A stretch of 64,000 nt of DNA, taken from NCBI RefSeq assembly GCF_009833965.1, contig NZ_CP047165.1, positions 1,860,001 to 1,924,000 of the forward strand, given 5' to 3'. Both the position numbers and the translations under genes were made by a program. Below, piece by piece: positions 37,163-46,864 of the stretch. Position 1 is the first letter of the stretch. Each line of letters starts with the position of its first letter. The notes beneath the pieces were generated by a model that ran no database searches, was not told the DNA's origin, and saw only the letters and a program-made list of their open reading frames with translations. This DNA comes from Pelistega ratti. Its GTDB lineage: Bacteria > Pseudomonadota > Gammaproteobacteria > Burkholderiales > Burkholderiaceae_B.

Positions 37163-38494
37163 TTAAATTATACGAATAATATCGGCAAATAAATCATATT
37201 CATCGGCATCCATTACTTTGGCATAGACTTTATCGCCTACTTTGACAGGGATTTCTTTGTCAAGGTAAACAACGCCGTCAATTTCGGGTGCATCTGCACT
37301 AGAACGACCAATGGGGAAACCCTCTTCATCTATTTCATCAATCACAACTTCAATTTCTTTTCCTATCTTTAATTGAAGACGTGCTGCAGAAATAGCTTGT
37401 TGATGTGCCATAAACCGTTCCCAACGCTCTTGTTTCACTTCTTCAGGAACATGGTCTGGAAGGTCATTGGCACTTGCACCTTCTACATCAGAGTATTTAA
37501 AACAGCCAACACGATCAAGCTGTGCTTCAGTGAGCCAGTCTAGTAAGTATTGAAAATCCTCTTCTGTTTCTCCTGGAAACCCAACAATAAAGGTTGAGCG
37601 AATGGTTAAGTCAGGACAGATTTCTCGCCATTGTTTAATCCGAGCAAGAGTTTTATCCTCAAAAGCAGGGCGTTTCATTGCTTTAAGGATTTTGGGGCTT
37701 GCGTGTTGGAAAGGAATATCCAGATAAGGAAGAATTTTACCGTCTGCCATTAAAGGAATAATTTGATCAACATTTGGATAGGGATAAACATAGTGAAAAC
37801 GTACCCATACCCCAAATTTGCTTAATGCTTCAGCTAGAGCAACCATATTTGTTTTGATAGGACGACCATCCCAGAAACCACTACGGTATTTTACATCTAC
37901 ACCAAAAGCACTCGTATCTTGAGAAATGACGAGTATTTCTTTGACTCCTGCATTTACAAGACGTTGTGCCTCTTCCATAATATCGCCAATAGGACGGCTG
38001 ACCAGCTTGCCCCTCATGGAGGGGATAATACAGAAACTACAATGATGATTACAACCCTCAGATATTTTTAGATAAGCATAATGGCGAGGGGTTAGTTTAA
38101 TGCCTTGTGGTGGTACTAAATCAACAAAAGGATCGTGTTCGATATTAGGGGGGACAACTTCATGTACTGCTCTAACCACTTCTTCATATTCTTGTGGCCC
38201 ACTGACAGATAAAACACTAGGGTGAACTTTACGAATGGCGTTCTCTTCTACACCCATACAGCCAGTCACGATGACTTTACCATTTTCAGCAAGTGCTTCT
38301 CCAATCGCATCTAACGACTCGGCTTTAGCGCTATCAATAAAACCGCAGGTATTGACGACCACAACATCAGCACCATCATAGGAGGCGGATATTTGATACC
38401 CTTCTGTACGGAGCTGAGTCAAGATTCTTTCTGAATCGACTAATGCTTTGGGACAGCCTAAGCTAACGAAACCTACTTTGGGTGTAGAAGACAT
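37163..38494 (-). CDS. rimO: Ribosomal protein S12 methylthiotransferase RimO
   Basis: Radical-SAM enzyme that adds a methylthio group to an aspartate of ribosomal protein S12. The 443 residues include the N-terminal UPF0004 domain with cluster cysteines C14, C50 and C79, the radical-SAM motif CNHHCSFC (C148, C152, C155) and a C-terminal TRAM domain ending [17 protein letters not shown] at the N-terminus is specific to RimO rather than MiaB. Confidence 0.96.
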   Translation of the reverse strand: MSSTPKVGFVSLGCPKALVDSERILTQLRTEGYQISASYDGADVVVVNTCGFIDSAKAESLDAIGEALAENGKVIVTGCMGVEENAIRKVHPSVLSVSGPQEYEEVVRAVHEVVPPNIEHDPFVDLVPPQGIKLTPRHYAYLKISEGCNHHCSFCIIPSMRGKLVSRPIGDIMEEAQRLVNAGVKEILVISQDTSAFGVDVKYRSGFWDGRPIKTNMVALAEALSKFGVWVRFHYVYPYPNVDQIIPLMADGKILPYLDIPFQHASPKILKAMKRPAFEDKTLARIKQWREICPDLTIRSTFIVGFPGETEEDFQYLLDWLTEAQLDRVGCFKYSDVEGASANDLPDHVPEEVKQERWERFMAHQQAISAARLQLKIGKEIEVVIDEIDEEGFPIGRSSADAPEIDGVVYLDKEIPVKVGDKVYAKVMDADEYDLFADIIRII

Positions 38495-38868
38495 ACAAAA
38501 ACCTTTATAGTAAAAATAAATATGAGAATACTTATACGATAAATAGATTGATACAAAACTATCGAATACGACAGTGGCAAAATAGAACCTATTTTATCAG
38601 ATTGCTATCTAAAATACCGTTCTTTAAAGAGGATAGTATGGGGTATTTATCTTTTTTCTTATGGGAATAAAAACTATTTTATCATTTGATAAAGCGTGAT
38701 AAGTGGTACACTAACAAAGGCTTATTTAACGAGAAAATCTTGATAATATAAAGAGATTTCTTGGTGTTTAATATCCTTTCTTCTATGATTCACACTAATA
38801 TATCGATGATGAATAACGATAGGAAGAAAGGATATTTTAAGGTTTAATCATCAAAGGTGTTATAGCGG
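38495..38868. promoter_or_regulatory. Divergent rimO/rsmB region with inverted repeat
   Basis: No gene was seen. A 13-nt perfect inverted repeat, AATATCCTTTCTT (38770-38782) and AAGAAAGGATATT (38824-38836), ends in a short T run 32 bp before rsmB. It could form a leader hairpin with attenuator-like character. Promoters were not assignable. Confidence 0.45.
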
Positions 38869-40209
38869 ATGAATACGGTTGTATCTCCAACATTATCAGT
38901 AGCGATTTTTGCTGCCGCACAAGCGGTTAAATCGGTACTGGCAGGACAGTCATTAACAGAAGTATTAACAACAGTACCTAAAGAGCAAAAGGCTGTGGTG
39001 CAATCGATTAGTTTTTATAGTATGCGTCATTTGATGTCGGCGCAAGCCCTTGCTCAGCAGTTATTAAGTAAAAAAGCACCGAATACATTGGTACATGCTT
39101 TATTATTAGTGGGTCTCAGTTTATTAATAGTCCCTCGTAAGCGAATACATGAGGATTTTACACAAGGTATTCCTTTCTATCAGGATTTTACGATTGTAGA
39201 TGAAACCCTAAAAGCGGCACAACGACATAAAAAGTCCGCTTCTTTTAAAGGTTTACTTAATGCCTGCTTACGCCGTTACTTACGAGAGCAAGATAAGCTC
39301 TGGGAGATAATTGGTCAGCAGGAAACAGTACAGTTTGACTATCCTCAATGGTGGATTGATCTCATCAAAAAAAGCTATCCTCAAGAATGGAAAGCGATTC
39401 TACGCACTGCAAATATTCCGGGACCTTTAACCTTACGGGTGAATCGCCGAAAAATAACACGAGAAGCCTATTCAGCGGAGTTAAATCGTTTGGCGATTGC
39501 ACATCAATGCGTAGGAGAAGATGCCATCATACTGGAAAAAGCTGTTCCTGTTGATCAAATTCCATTTTTTCAGCAAGGCTATTGTGCCGTACAAGATGCG
39601 GGTGCACAGATAGCTGCGAGTTTACTTCCTTTGCGAGATGGTCTGCGAGTATTAGATGCGTGTGCTGCGCCAGGAGGTAAAACGGCTGCAGTATTGGAGC
39701 GAGCTAATATTGATATGACAGCCATTGATATTGAAGAAAAACGCTTAGCACGTGTTGCTGAAAACTTAAAGCATTTAGGACTTTATAGTGATAAAGTGAG
39801 TTTATATACAGCAGATGCGACAACACAGTCTTGGTGGAATGGAGAGCCTTTTGATATCGTGATGGCTGATGTTCCTTGTACGGCTTCTGGGATTGTTCGC
39901 CGACATCCTGATATTAAATGGTTAAGAAAAGAAAGTGATATTGCCAAAACAGCTCGCTTACAACGAGAGATTGTCCGTAATCTGTGGTCTGTTTTAAAAC
40001 CGGGGGGGTATTTTTTATATATTACTTGTTCGGTCTTTCCTCAAGAAGGGCAAGAGCAGGCGACTTTTATTGAAAAGTACTTTTCAGATGCTATTCGTTT
40101 GGAAGCACCGGGGCAATTATTACCTTTAGCTACAGATCAGCAACCAAGACCTTGGCATGATGGTTTCTTTTATGCTTTATTCCGTAAAGCAGAGGGTACG
40201 CATGTCTAG
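38869..40209 (+). CDS. rsmB: 16S rRNA m5C967 methyltransferase RsmB
   Basis: Methylates C967 of 16S rRNA with SAM. The 446-residue protein has an N-terminal NusB-like RNA-binding domain (about 1-140) and a C-terminal methyltransferase domain with SAM motif LDACAAPGGKT, catalytic-cysteine motif DVPCTASGIVRRHPDIKW and YITCSVFPQEG. It opens the rsmB-DUF4390-ntrY-response regulator-trkAH cluster; the next gene overlaps its stop by 8 nt. Confidence 0.96.
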   Translation: MNTVVSPTLSVAIFAAAQAVKSVLAGQSLTEVLTTVPKEQKAVVQSISFYSMRHLMSAQALAQQLLSKKAPNTLVHALLLVGLSLLIVPRKRIHEDFTQGIPFYQDFTIVDETLKAAQRHKKSASFKGLLNACLRRYLREQDKLWEIIGQQETVQFDYPQWWIDLIKKSYPQEWKAILRTANIPGPLTLRVNRRKITREAYSAELNRLAIAHQCVGEDAIILEKAVPVDQIPFFQQGYCAVQDAGAQIAASLLPLRDGLRVLDACAAPGGKTAAVLERANIDMTAIDIEEKRLARVAENLKHLGLYSDKVSLYTADATTQSWWNGEPFDIVMADVPCTASGIVRRHPDIKWLRKESDIAKTARLQREIVRNLWSVLKPGGYFLYITCSVFPQEGQEQATFIEKYFSDAIRLEAPGQLLPLATDQQPRPWHDGFFYALFRKAEGTHV

Positions 40210-40786
40210 AATAGGATTGATAATAAGTATGGTGATAGCATTATGCTTTTCTCCTTTATCCTATGCGGAAACAAATTCGCAGGCATTCTTTCATCGAGTA
40301 GAAGCAAAAGTTATTAACCCACAACAGCTTCAACTGGGTGTAGATATTGATTTGCAGTTAAGTAATGAGCTAAAGTCTGCCTTACATAAAGGGATGCCTT
40401 TATTTTTTACATTAGATGTGAAATTATATGAACCACGACAATTTTGGTTTAATCGATTAATTCACCAAGATTCCTATACAATGGGGCTTCGCTATAATAT
40501 GCTACTAAGGGAGTGGCGTGTTTCTTCTAATCAACGAGAGTTTAAAGCTTTTTCCCTAGAAGATGCGGTTAAATATATTACGCATTTAAATAATTGGCGA
40601 GTATTATTAACGCAATCATTACAAACATCGCAAATGTATGAGGGAGATATTCGTCTTCGCTTAGATACCTCTTTATTGGCAAGACCTTTTCAGATAACCG
40701 CTTTTAATAGTAGTAGTGCTTGGTCATTTTCATCATCATGGGTAAATTTCAATTTTCATTCTTTGGATCAAAAGCAAAACAAGTGA
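40202..40786 (+). CDS. DUF4390 secreted protein
   Basis: 194-residue protein of DUF4390, with a cleavable signal peptide (MSRIGLIISMVIALCFSPLSYAE) so probably periplasmic or envelope-bound. The remainder has FHRVEAKV, LQLGVDIDLQLS and a WRVSSNQREF-type core found in Burkholderiales homologues, always between rsmB and ntrY. Function is unknown; its fixed place before the sensor kinase ntrY suggests a role in the signal input. The ATG at 40202 overlaps rsmB; its 3' end overlaps ntrY by 49 nt. Confidence 0.85.
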   Translation: MSRIGLIISMVIALCFSPLSYAETNSQAFFHRVEAKVINPQQLQLGVDIDLQLSNELKSALHKGMPLFFTLDVKLYEPRQFWFNRLIHQDSYTMGLRYNMLLREWRVSSNQREFKAFSLEDAVKYITHLNNWRVLLTQSLQTSQMYEGDIRLRLDTSLLARPFQITAFNSSSAWSFSSSWVNFNFHSLDQKQNK

Positions 40787-43050
40787 TTAAGTGGTCACTC
40801 AGGATTTGTTTTTTTGTTGTACTTATCGCTGTATTTGTCTTGTTGGCACTCTTGATTGGTGCGGCAGGCAATACCTCTCGTTTTGCCGAACAATTTGATA
40901 TTTTATTTTTACTAAATGGTGTGTTAGCACTTGCTTTGCTCATCTGGGTGGTGAGTTTGGTGATGGGGCTGTATAAGCAAATTAAGAATAAAAAATTTGG
41001 GGCTAAACTCACCTCTCGTTTTGCCTTTTTCTTTGCGATGATTGCCATTATTCCCGGAGTGATGATTTACTTATTATCCGTGCAATTTATGTCTCGGTCA
41101 GTAGAGTCTTGGTTTAATGTAAAAGTGGATAGTGCGTTGGCTTCTGGTCTAACATTAGGGCAAGCATCACTTAAAACAATGACAGATGATCTATTAATTG
41201 CTGCACGCCGATTAGCGATTAATTTGAATAATGTATCGGATAATAATCTGCCAGCGGCACTTAATCAATTAAGAGGTGATAATCAAAATACGGATATTTT
41301 GGTATTTGCGGCAAATGGTACTAAGGTAATTGCTTTTTCTTCTTCTACTTTTGGATCGCTTCTTCCTCAGTTACCCCCCTCTAATGTATTGAATCAATTA
41401 CGATTATCACGCCAATATGCTAGTACAGAAGAGGTGCTTGTTATGGGTGAAGATGCTGAAAGACCCCAATATCAAATACGAGTGATTCTGCCTTTATTCA
41501 CCAATCGTTTAGACTCTTCGCTAAGTGCAGGTAATGAACCTCATTGGTTACAGCTTACGCAACGAGTGCCAGAGGATTTTGCCAATAACTTAAATGAAGT
41601 GCAAATGGGATACCGTAATTATGAGGAATTGGCTTTATCGCGTGTTGGTATTCGTCAGCTATTCTCAATTACTCTAACGATGGCATTATTATTAACAGTC
41701 TTTGCTTCGTTAGGAATTGCATTATGGCTAGCTAAGCGATTGGTCGAACCGTTATTAACCTTAGCAGAAGCGACGCAAGATGTAGCGGCTGGCGTTTATT
41801 CACAGATTCCAGAACCAAAACAAAGTGATGAGGTGGGGCAACTGAGTCGAGCCTTTAACTTAATGACAAGCCAATTAGAAGAGGCAAGGCGTCAAGCACA
41901 AAATAATCGTTTAAAACTTGAACGTTCACATTTATTTTTAGAGAGTATATTGGCAGGGCTGACTACTGGTGTTGTTGTATTAGATCATGAGTTCTTGGTA
42001 ACGATGGCAAATAAAGGTGCTCAAGCAATATTGCATGATGATCTTTCTTCTTTAAAGGGGTCTCCATTAAGTTCAAAGGAATCATTAAAGGCTTTTGATC
42101 AACTGCTTCGCCGTGCTTTTTCTCTGCATACAGCGGTGGGATCAGAACGGCTTTATTGGCAAGAGCAAATGGAGCTGCAGCAAGAAGATAGCCAAGGGGA
42201 AATGCGAGAAGTAACACTCTTAGTAAGAGGAACACAGTTGAAAAATACAGAAAATCTTACTAACTATTTATTAGTTTTTGATGATATTTCTGAGGTAATT
42301 TCTGCAAATAGAGCCGTAGCTTGGGGTGAGGTTGCTCGCCGTCTTGCACATGAAATCAAAAATCCACTAACACCTATTCAGTTATCTGCAGAACGTATCC
42401 AGATGAAATTATCACCAAAATTAGATGAGCAGGATAGGCAGTTCTTAGATCGTCTGACGAATACGATTGTTAATCAGGTATTTTCACTCAAAACGATGGT
42501 AGATGATTTTCGTGAGTATGCACGAACACCACCAGCACAATTTCAATCTGTTAATGTCAATGAGTTGATTACCGATATTGCCATTCTTTATGGTTGGACA
42601 CCAGAGGGGCAACAAGAAGAGTTGTTATATCGTCAGATTAAGTTAGAGTTAGATCCTACTATTCCTTTAGTTGAGGCAGATGTCACGCAATTAAGACAAG
42701 TTTTTAATAATCTGTTATCAAATGCTCGTGATGCAATGGAAGACCTTTATCTGTCAGGTGATGAACCGGGTATTTCTATTCAGACGCAATGTACTATTAT
42801 GGAGGATTCTTTATCAGAGGATAACCGAGCTGTATTAATTACAATTAAAGATAGAGGAAATGGTTTTCCTGCACAAATATTACAAAAAGCATTTGAACCT
42901 TACGTTACCACTAAGCCACACGGCACAGGGCTAGGTTTAGCGATTGTTCGTAAAATTATTGAAGAGCATCATGGTAAGATTGAACTCTCTAATAGTCGAG
43001 AAGGGGGGGCTAAGATTTCTATCCTTTTATCACGGATTGTTAAAAAATAA
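40738..43050 (+). CDS. ntrY: NtrY-like membrane sensor histidine kinase
   Basis: 770-residue sensor kinase: two or three N-terminal membrane helices (about 15-90), a periplasmic sensor region (about 115-300), another membrane helix (about 305-328), HAMP (about 330-380), a PAS-like domain (about 395-510), then the dimerisation domain with phosphorylated His538 (LAHEIKNPLTPIQLSAERI) and an ATPase domain (NLLSNARDAM, GNGFP, GTGLGLAIV). This is NtrY architecture. The ATG at 40738 was chosen; the gene overlaps DUF4390. Its cognate regulator follows 98 bp downstream. Confidence 0.93.
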   Translation: MGKFQFSFFGSKAKQVIKWSLRICFFVVLIAVFVLLALLIGAAGNTSRFAEQFDILFLLNGVLALALLIWVVSLVMGLYKQIKNKKFGAKLTSRFAFFFAMIAIIPGVMIYLLSVQFMSRSVESWFNVKVDSALASGLTLGQASLKTMTDDLLIAARRLAINLNNVSDNNLPAALNQLRGDNQNTDILVFAANGTKVIAFSSSTFGSLLPQLPPSNVLNQLRLSRQYASTEEVLVMGEDAERPQYQIRVILPLFTNRLDSSLSAGNEPHWLQLTQRVPEDFANNLNEVQMGYRNYEELALSRVGIRQLFSITLTMALLLTVFASLGIALWLAKRLVEPLLTLAEATQDVAAGVYSQIPEPKQSDEVGQLSRAFNLMTSQLEEARRQAQNNRLKLERSHLFLESILAGLTTGVVVLDHEFLVTMANKGAQAILHDDLSSLKGSPLSSKESLKAFDQLLRRAFSLHTAVGSERLYWQEQMELQQEDSQGEMREVTLLVRGTQLKNTENLTNYLLVFDDISEVISANRAVAWGEVARRLAHEIKNPLTPIQLSAERIQMKLSPKLDEQDRQFLDRLTNTIVNQVFSLKTMVDDFREYARTPPAQFQSVNVNELITDIAILYGWTPEGQQEELLYRQIKLELDPTIPLVEADVTQLRQVFNNLLSNARDAMEDLYLSGDEPGISIQTQCTIMEDSLSEDNRAVLITIKDRGNGFPAQILQKAFEPYVTTKPHGTGLGLAIVRKIIEEHHGKIELSNSREGGAKISILLSRIVKK

Positions 43051-43148
43051 TATGTGCCTTTGTTATAATCAAAAGGACGACACTTGAAAACCGAAAAGGA
43101 TGTGTTGTCAGTCTATTTTAATTAAAAATATATAGGTAGGTTATTTAT

Positions 43149-43856
43149 ATGGCCAAGATCTTGGTGGTAGATGATGAGATTGGTATTCGTGAGCTTTTAC
43201 AGGAGATTCTGTATGAGCAAGGACATGCTGTTGAATTAGCGGAAAATGTTGCTCAAGCACGCAACGCACGCTTAAATGGTCGTCCAGATTTAGTTCTTTT
43301 GGATATTTGGATGCCTGATGCGGATGGTGTGAGCTTGCTCAAAGAGTGGAGCTCTCAAGGTTTATTGGATATGCCTGTTGTAATGATGAGTGGGCATGCT
43401 ACCCTAGATACTGCTGTAGAAGCAACGCGTATTGGTGCGGCGGATTTTTTAGAAAAGCCCATTACATTAACCAAATTATTGACAACAGTTCAACAGGTGC
43501 TTCAGCGTCCTGTCGTGGTTCGCACACCTAATTCGCCAACACCTACTTATAAGCCTGTTACGCCTGCCAGTGTCGCTGCTCCTGCTACTACGGGTGTTGC
43601 TCGCCCTGCACAACCTTCTGTACCTGTTAGTCCAGTTGAAGACGTTGCTCGTCAAGGTTTCTTAGGCAATATCACGTTGGATCAACCATTGCGTGAGGCA
43701 CGTGATGAGTTTGAACGTGTTTATTTTGAATATCATTTACAAAAAGAAAATTATAGTATGACACGCGTCTCAGAAAAAACAGGTTTAGAACGGACGCACT
43801 TATACCGTAAGCTTCGCCAATTGGGGATTGATTCTTCTCGTAAACGTAATGCTTAA
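43149..43856 (+). CDS. NtrX-like response regulator lacking the AAA+ domain
   Basis: 235-residue cytoplasmic regulator. The receiver domain (1-120) has DD at 8-9, phospho-acceptor Asp52 (LLDIWMPDADG) and Lys103 (EKPIT). Residues about 122-168 are a Pro/Thr/Ala/Val-rich linker, and 180-232 form a Fis-type helix-turn-helix (YSMTRVSEKTGLERTHLYRKLRQLGI). Canonical NtrX has a roughly 230-residue sigma-54-activating AAA+ domain between these; there is no trace and no frameshift. It should therefore bind DNA and act without sigma-54. It sits between ntrY and trkA, 8 bp before the latter. Confidence 0.9.
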   Translation: MAKILVVDDEIGIRELLQEILYEQGHAVELAENVAQARNARLNGRPDLVLLDIWMPDADGVSLLKEWSSQGLLDMPVVMMSGHATLDTAVEATRIGAADFLEKPITLTKLLTTVQQVLQRPVVVRTPNSPTPTYKPVTPASVAAPATTGVARPAQPSVPVSPVEDVARQGFLGNITLDQPLREARDEFERVYFEYHLQKENYSMTRVSEKTGLERTHLYRKLRQLGIDSSRKRNA

Positions 43857-43864
43857 ATATCATT

Positions 43865-45241
43865 ATGAAAATTCTGCTAATTGGAGCAGGGCGAGTAGGC
43901 TCTAGTGTTGCTGAAAACCTTGTTTCTGAGAAAAATGATATTACGATTGTTGATACGAATAAAGAACAACTAGCTTATCTTCAAGAACGCTTTGATTTAA
44001 AAGTTATATATGGAGATGGCTCGTCACCTGATATACTAGCACAAGCAGGCGCAGAAGATACCGATTTAATGGTTGCCTGTGCCGCCACTGATGCGGTTAA
44101 TTTGGTCGCATGTAAGTTAGCTAAAGATATTTTCAATATCCCACGTCGTATCGCCCGAGTGCGTGGACGTTATTATGCAAAACATCCTAATATCTTGCAG
44201 GATCATTTTGGGGTTGATTCTACTATTAGTCCTGAGGATAGTGTTACACAGTATTTACAAGGGTTAATTGCGTTCCCTGATGCATTACAAGTAGTTAATT
44301 TTGCAGATGGCAAAATTAGTGTTGTTATTATTAAAATTAGTAAGCGAAGTACCTTACTAGACTATCAAATTGATAAGCAACATTTAAATCTACCGCATGG
44401 ACGAGGACGTATTCTTGAGTTGGTGCGTGATGGTGAATCATTACCTTTAGACAGATTATTTAATCTTAAAGTAGGTGATGAATTGGTTTTATCTATGGAT
44501 ACCACTGAAATTGATAAAGCCGTTGCACGATTAACGAAGGCAAATAAAAAAGCACGATCAGTCATGATTGCTGGTGGTGGAAATATCGGTGCTCAGTTAG
44601 CGATGGTTTTAGCTCAAACAAATTATAACGTCAGAATCATTGAGCAAAACCGAGAACGTTGTGAACAACTTGCTTCTATCCTTCCTGAAAATGTATTGGT
44701 ACTGCATGGCAATGGAACAGATGAGTCTTTGCTCGTCAGTGAAAATATTGATGAGATGGATACATGGGTATCTACAACCAATGATGATGAAGACAATATT
44801 ATGTCAAGTCTCTTGGCTAAGCGTTTAGGTGCGCATAAGGTGATTGCATTAATTGCGCGGCATGCCTATGGAGAGCTAATGGAGGGGAGTATGATTGATG
44901 TAGCTGTTTCTCCTTCTCAAGCCACTATTGGTGCATTGTTACATGAAGTAAGGCAAGGAGCAATTGTAAAAGGGCATCGCCTTCGTCAAGGGAAATCAGA
45001 GGTGATTGAGTTTGAAGTAATTGGTGATGAGAAAAACTCTAATGTTGTTGGTCGTACCGTTGAGGCTATACGTTTACCTTCTTCTTCAGAAATAGCGGCT
45101 ATTTTGCGTGATAATGATATTATTATTCCAACCAGTGATACGGTTATCCAAAGTGGTGATCATGTTATTGTTTATGCGGCAAATAGGAATACGATGAAGC
45201 GAATAGAGAAGCTTTTTCAAGTATCCCTTATGTTTTTCTAA
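43865..45241 (+). CDS. trkA: Trk potassium uptake regulatory protein TrkA
   Basis: Peripheral NAD-binding gating subunit of the Trk potassium channel. The 458 residues contain two tandem RCK units, each with a Rossmann motif: GAGRVGSSVAENL at the N-terminus and GGGNIGAQLAMVL near 233, plus two TrkA-C domains. It lies 8 bp downstream of the response regulator and 11 bp upstream of trkH, so the two-component system and the potassium system form one transcription unit. Confidence 0.96.
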   Translation: MKILLIGAGRVGSSVAENLVSEKNDITIVDTNKEQLAYLQERFDLKVIYGDGSSPDILAQAGAEDTDLMVACAATDAVNLVACKLAKDIFNIPRRIARVRGRYYAKHPNILQDHFGVDSTISPEDSVTQYLQGLIAFPDALQVVNFADGKISVVIIKISKRSTLLDYQIDKQHLNLPHGRGRILELVRDGESLPLDRLFNLKVGDELVLSMDTTEIDKAVARLTKANKKARSVMIAGGGNIGAQLAMVLAQTNYNVRIIEQNRERCEQLASILPENVLVLHGNGTDESLLVSENIDEMDTWVSTTNDDEDNIMSSLLAKRLGAHKVIALIARHAYGELMEGSMIDVAVSPSQATIGALLHEVRQGAIVKGHRLRQGKSEVIEFEVIGDEKNSNVVGRTVEAIRLPSSSEIAAILRDNDIIIPTSDTVIQSGDHVIVYAANRNTMKRIEKLFQVSLMFF

Positions 45242-45252
45242 GGGTACTGAAG

Positions 45253-46722
45253 GTGAAACGCTTCTTTTATATATTTCATTCTTTAGGGATACTAACGCTC
45301 TTTTGGGCGGTGATGTTGGTTATTCCCTATATTTTCTCATTGATATATGAAGATGGTTGGGATAAGAACTTTCTCTATGCGATAGGGATTACGGCTGGTA
45401 TTGGTGCATTTTTCTATCTTATTGGTTTCCCGTTTCATCGTGAGTTGAGAATAAAAGATGGGCTTTTGCTGGTTTTCATGGTGTGGCTACTGTTTCCTGC
45501 GGTAGGAACGATTCCTTTTATGTTGCCTTACCACCCCGGCGATTTTTCTTTAAGCTTTACACATGCCTATTATGAAGTGATGTCAGGACTAACAACAACA
45601 GGCTCAACCGTTATTGCTGATGTTAGCAGTTTGCCCAAATCGATTAATGCGTGGCGACATGCTTTGATTTGGGTCGGTGGTATGGGTATTTTGGTGTTAG
45701 CGGTTGCTATATTGCCTTTATTGGGGATTGGTGGACATCAAGTGATGCGTAGTGAAGCAACAGGCCCAATGAAAGAAGAAAAATTAACACCTCGTATTGC
45801 AGGGACTGCCAAGATTTTATACATGCTGTATTTATCTAGTACATTATTCTGTGTATTATGCTACCGTTGGGCAGGATTAAGTTGGTTTGATGCATGGTGT
45901 CATGCAGGTTCCACAATGGGATTAGGTGGGTTTTCAACTTATACCAATGGCTATGCGGATATTAATAATCCTAGAGTAGAGTTAGTTGCTTGTATTTTTA
46001 TGCTTATTGCAGGGATTAATTTTGCAACCCACTTTACTGCTTTGAGAACGCGTAGTTTAAAAGCCTATCTACAATGTCCTGAAGCAATACCATTTTTAAC
46101 AGTGGTATTATCAAGTGCTTTTTTAATTAGTATGTACTTATTTTTATCAGGTTACTATACTAATATAGAAAGTGCGTTTCGGTATGGTTTTTTTAATACT
46201 ATCTCATTAGCCACAACAACAGGTTATGCGAATATTGATTATGCTTTATGGCCTATTGTATTACCGATTTGGATGTTGATATTAGGTAATTTCTCTAGTT
46301 CTGCTGGTTCTACTGGTGGTGGTGTCAAAATGATCCGTATGGTCATTTTGTGTAAGCAAATAGGTATTGAGTTAAAAAGTCTTATTCATCCTCGGGGTGT
46401 TTTTCCTTTAAAGATTAAAAAACGTATTATTGATCGTTCGGTTGTTGGGTCAATTTTGCTCTTTTTAATTCTTTATACCTTGATATTTATGCTTTTTTCT
46501 ATACTCTTATTAATTAGTGGTTTGGATTATGAAACAGCTTTGTCTGCCACATTAGCGAGTATTAGTAATATAGGACCAGCATTGGGAGAAGCGGGTCCAA
46601 TGGGTAATTATGGGGTATTAAATGATTTTTCTATTTGGGTATGTACCTTTGCGATGCTCGTTGGGCGGTTAGAGTTATTTACAGTGCTTATTATTTTTAC
46701 ACCTGTCTTTTGGAGAAAGTAA
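45253..46722 (+). CDS. trkH: Trk potassium uptake channel TrkH
   Basis: Inner-membrane potassium channel subunit of 489 residues with four repeated membrane-pore-membrane units. Selectivity-filter-like motifs TTTGSTV, MGLGGFSTY, TTTGYAN and SNIGPAL are visible in order. It starts with GTG, with AAGGG eight bases upstream. It is the last gene of the rsmB-ntrY-trk cluster and converges on trmL. Confidence 0.96.
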   Translation: MKRFFYIFHSLGILTLFWAVMLVIPYIFSLIYEDGWDKNFLYAIGITAGIGAFFYLIGFPFHRELRIKDGLLLVFMVWLLFPAVGTIPFMLPYHPGDFSLSFTHAYYEVMSGLTTTGSTVIADVSSLPKSINAWRHALIWVGGMGILVLAVAILPLLGIGGHQVMRSEATGPMKEEKLTPRIAGTAKILYMLYLSSTLFCVLCYRWAGLSWFDAWCHAGSTMGLGGFSTYTNGYADINNPRVELVACIFMLIAGINFATHFTALRTRSLKAYLQCPEAIPFLTVVLSSAFLISMYLFLSGYYTNIESAFRYGFFNTISLATTTGYANIDYALWPIVLPIWMLILGNFSSSAGSTGGGVKMIRMVILCKQIGIELKSLIHPRGVFPLKIKKRIIDRSVVGSILLFLILYTLIFMLFSILLLISGLDYETALSATLASISNIGPALGEAGPMGNYGVLNDFSIWVCTFAMLVGRLELFTVLIIFTPVFWRK

Positions 46723-46757
46723 GGGTAGTTATTAGGTGTTGTTATTATAGTATTGTT

Positions 46758-46844
46758 AAAGCCCTATAAAATACTTTGTGAGAGGTGTTCTTCTGCTTTT
46801 TCCCAGAAAATTTGTTGGTTTATCGAAGATTTTATGGGCTTTTT
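46758..46844 (+). terminator. Long-loop inverted repeat between trkH and trmL
   Basis: AAAGCCCTATAAAAT (46758-46772) pairs with ATTTTATGGGCTTT (46829-46843) apart from one bulged base, with a 56-nt loop and a T run. It is placed as a trkH terminator, though such a long loop is unusual. Confidence 0.45.
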
Positions 46845-46864
46845 GGGTACTTTTTATAAACGCA

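Noticed and set aside
43149..43856. Frameshift or pseudogene explanation for the short NtrX-like gene
   Set aside because: The frame is continuous, receiver and HTH are both intact, and no AAA+ remnant occurs in other frames or in the flanking 98-bp and 8-bp gaps.
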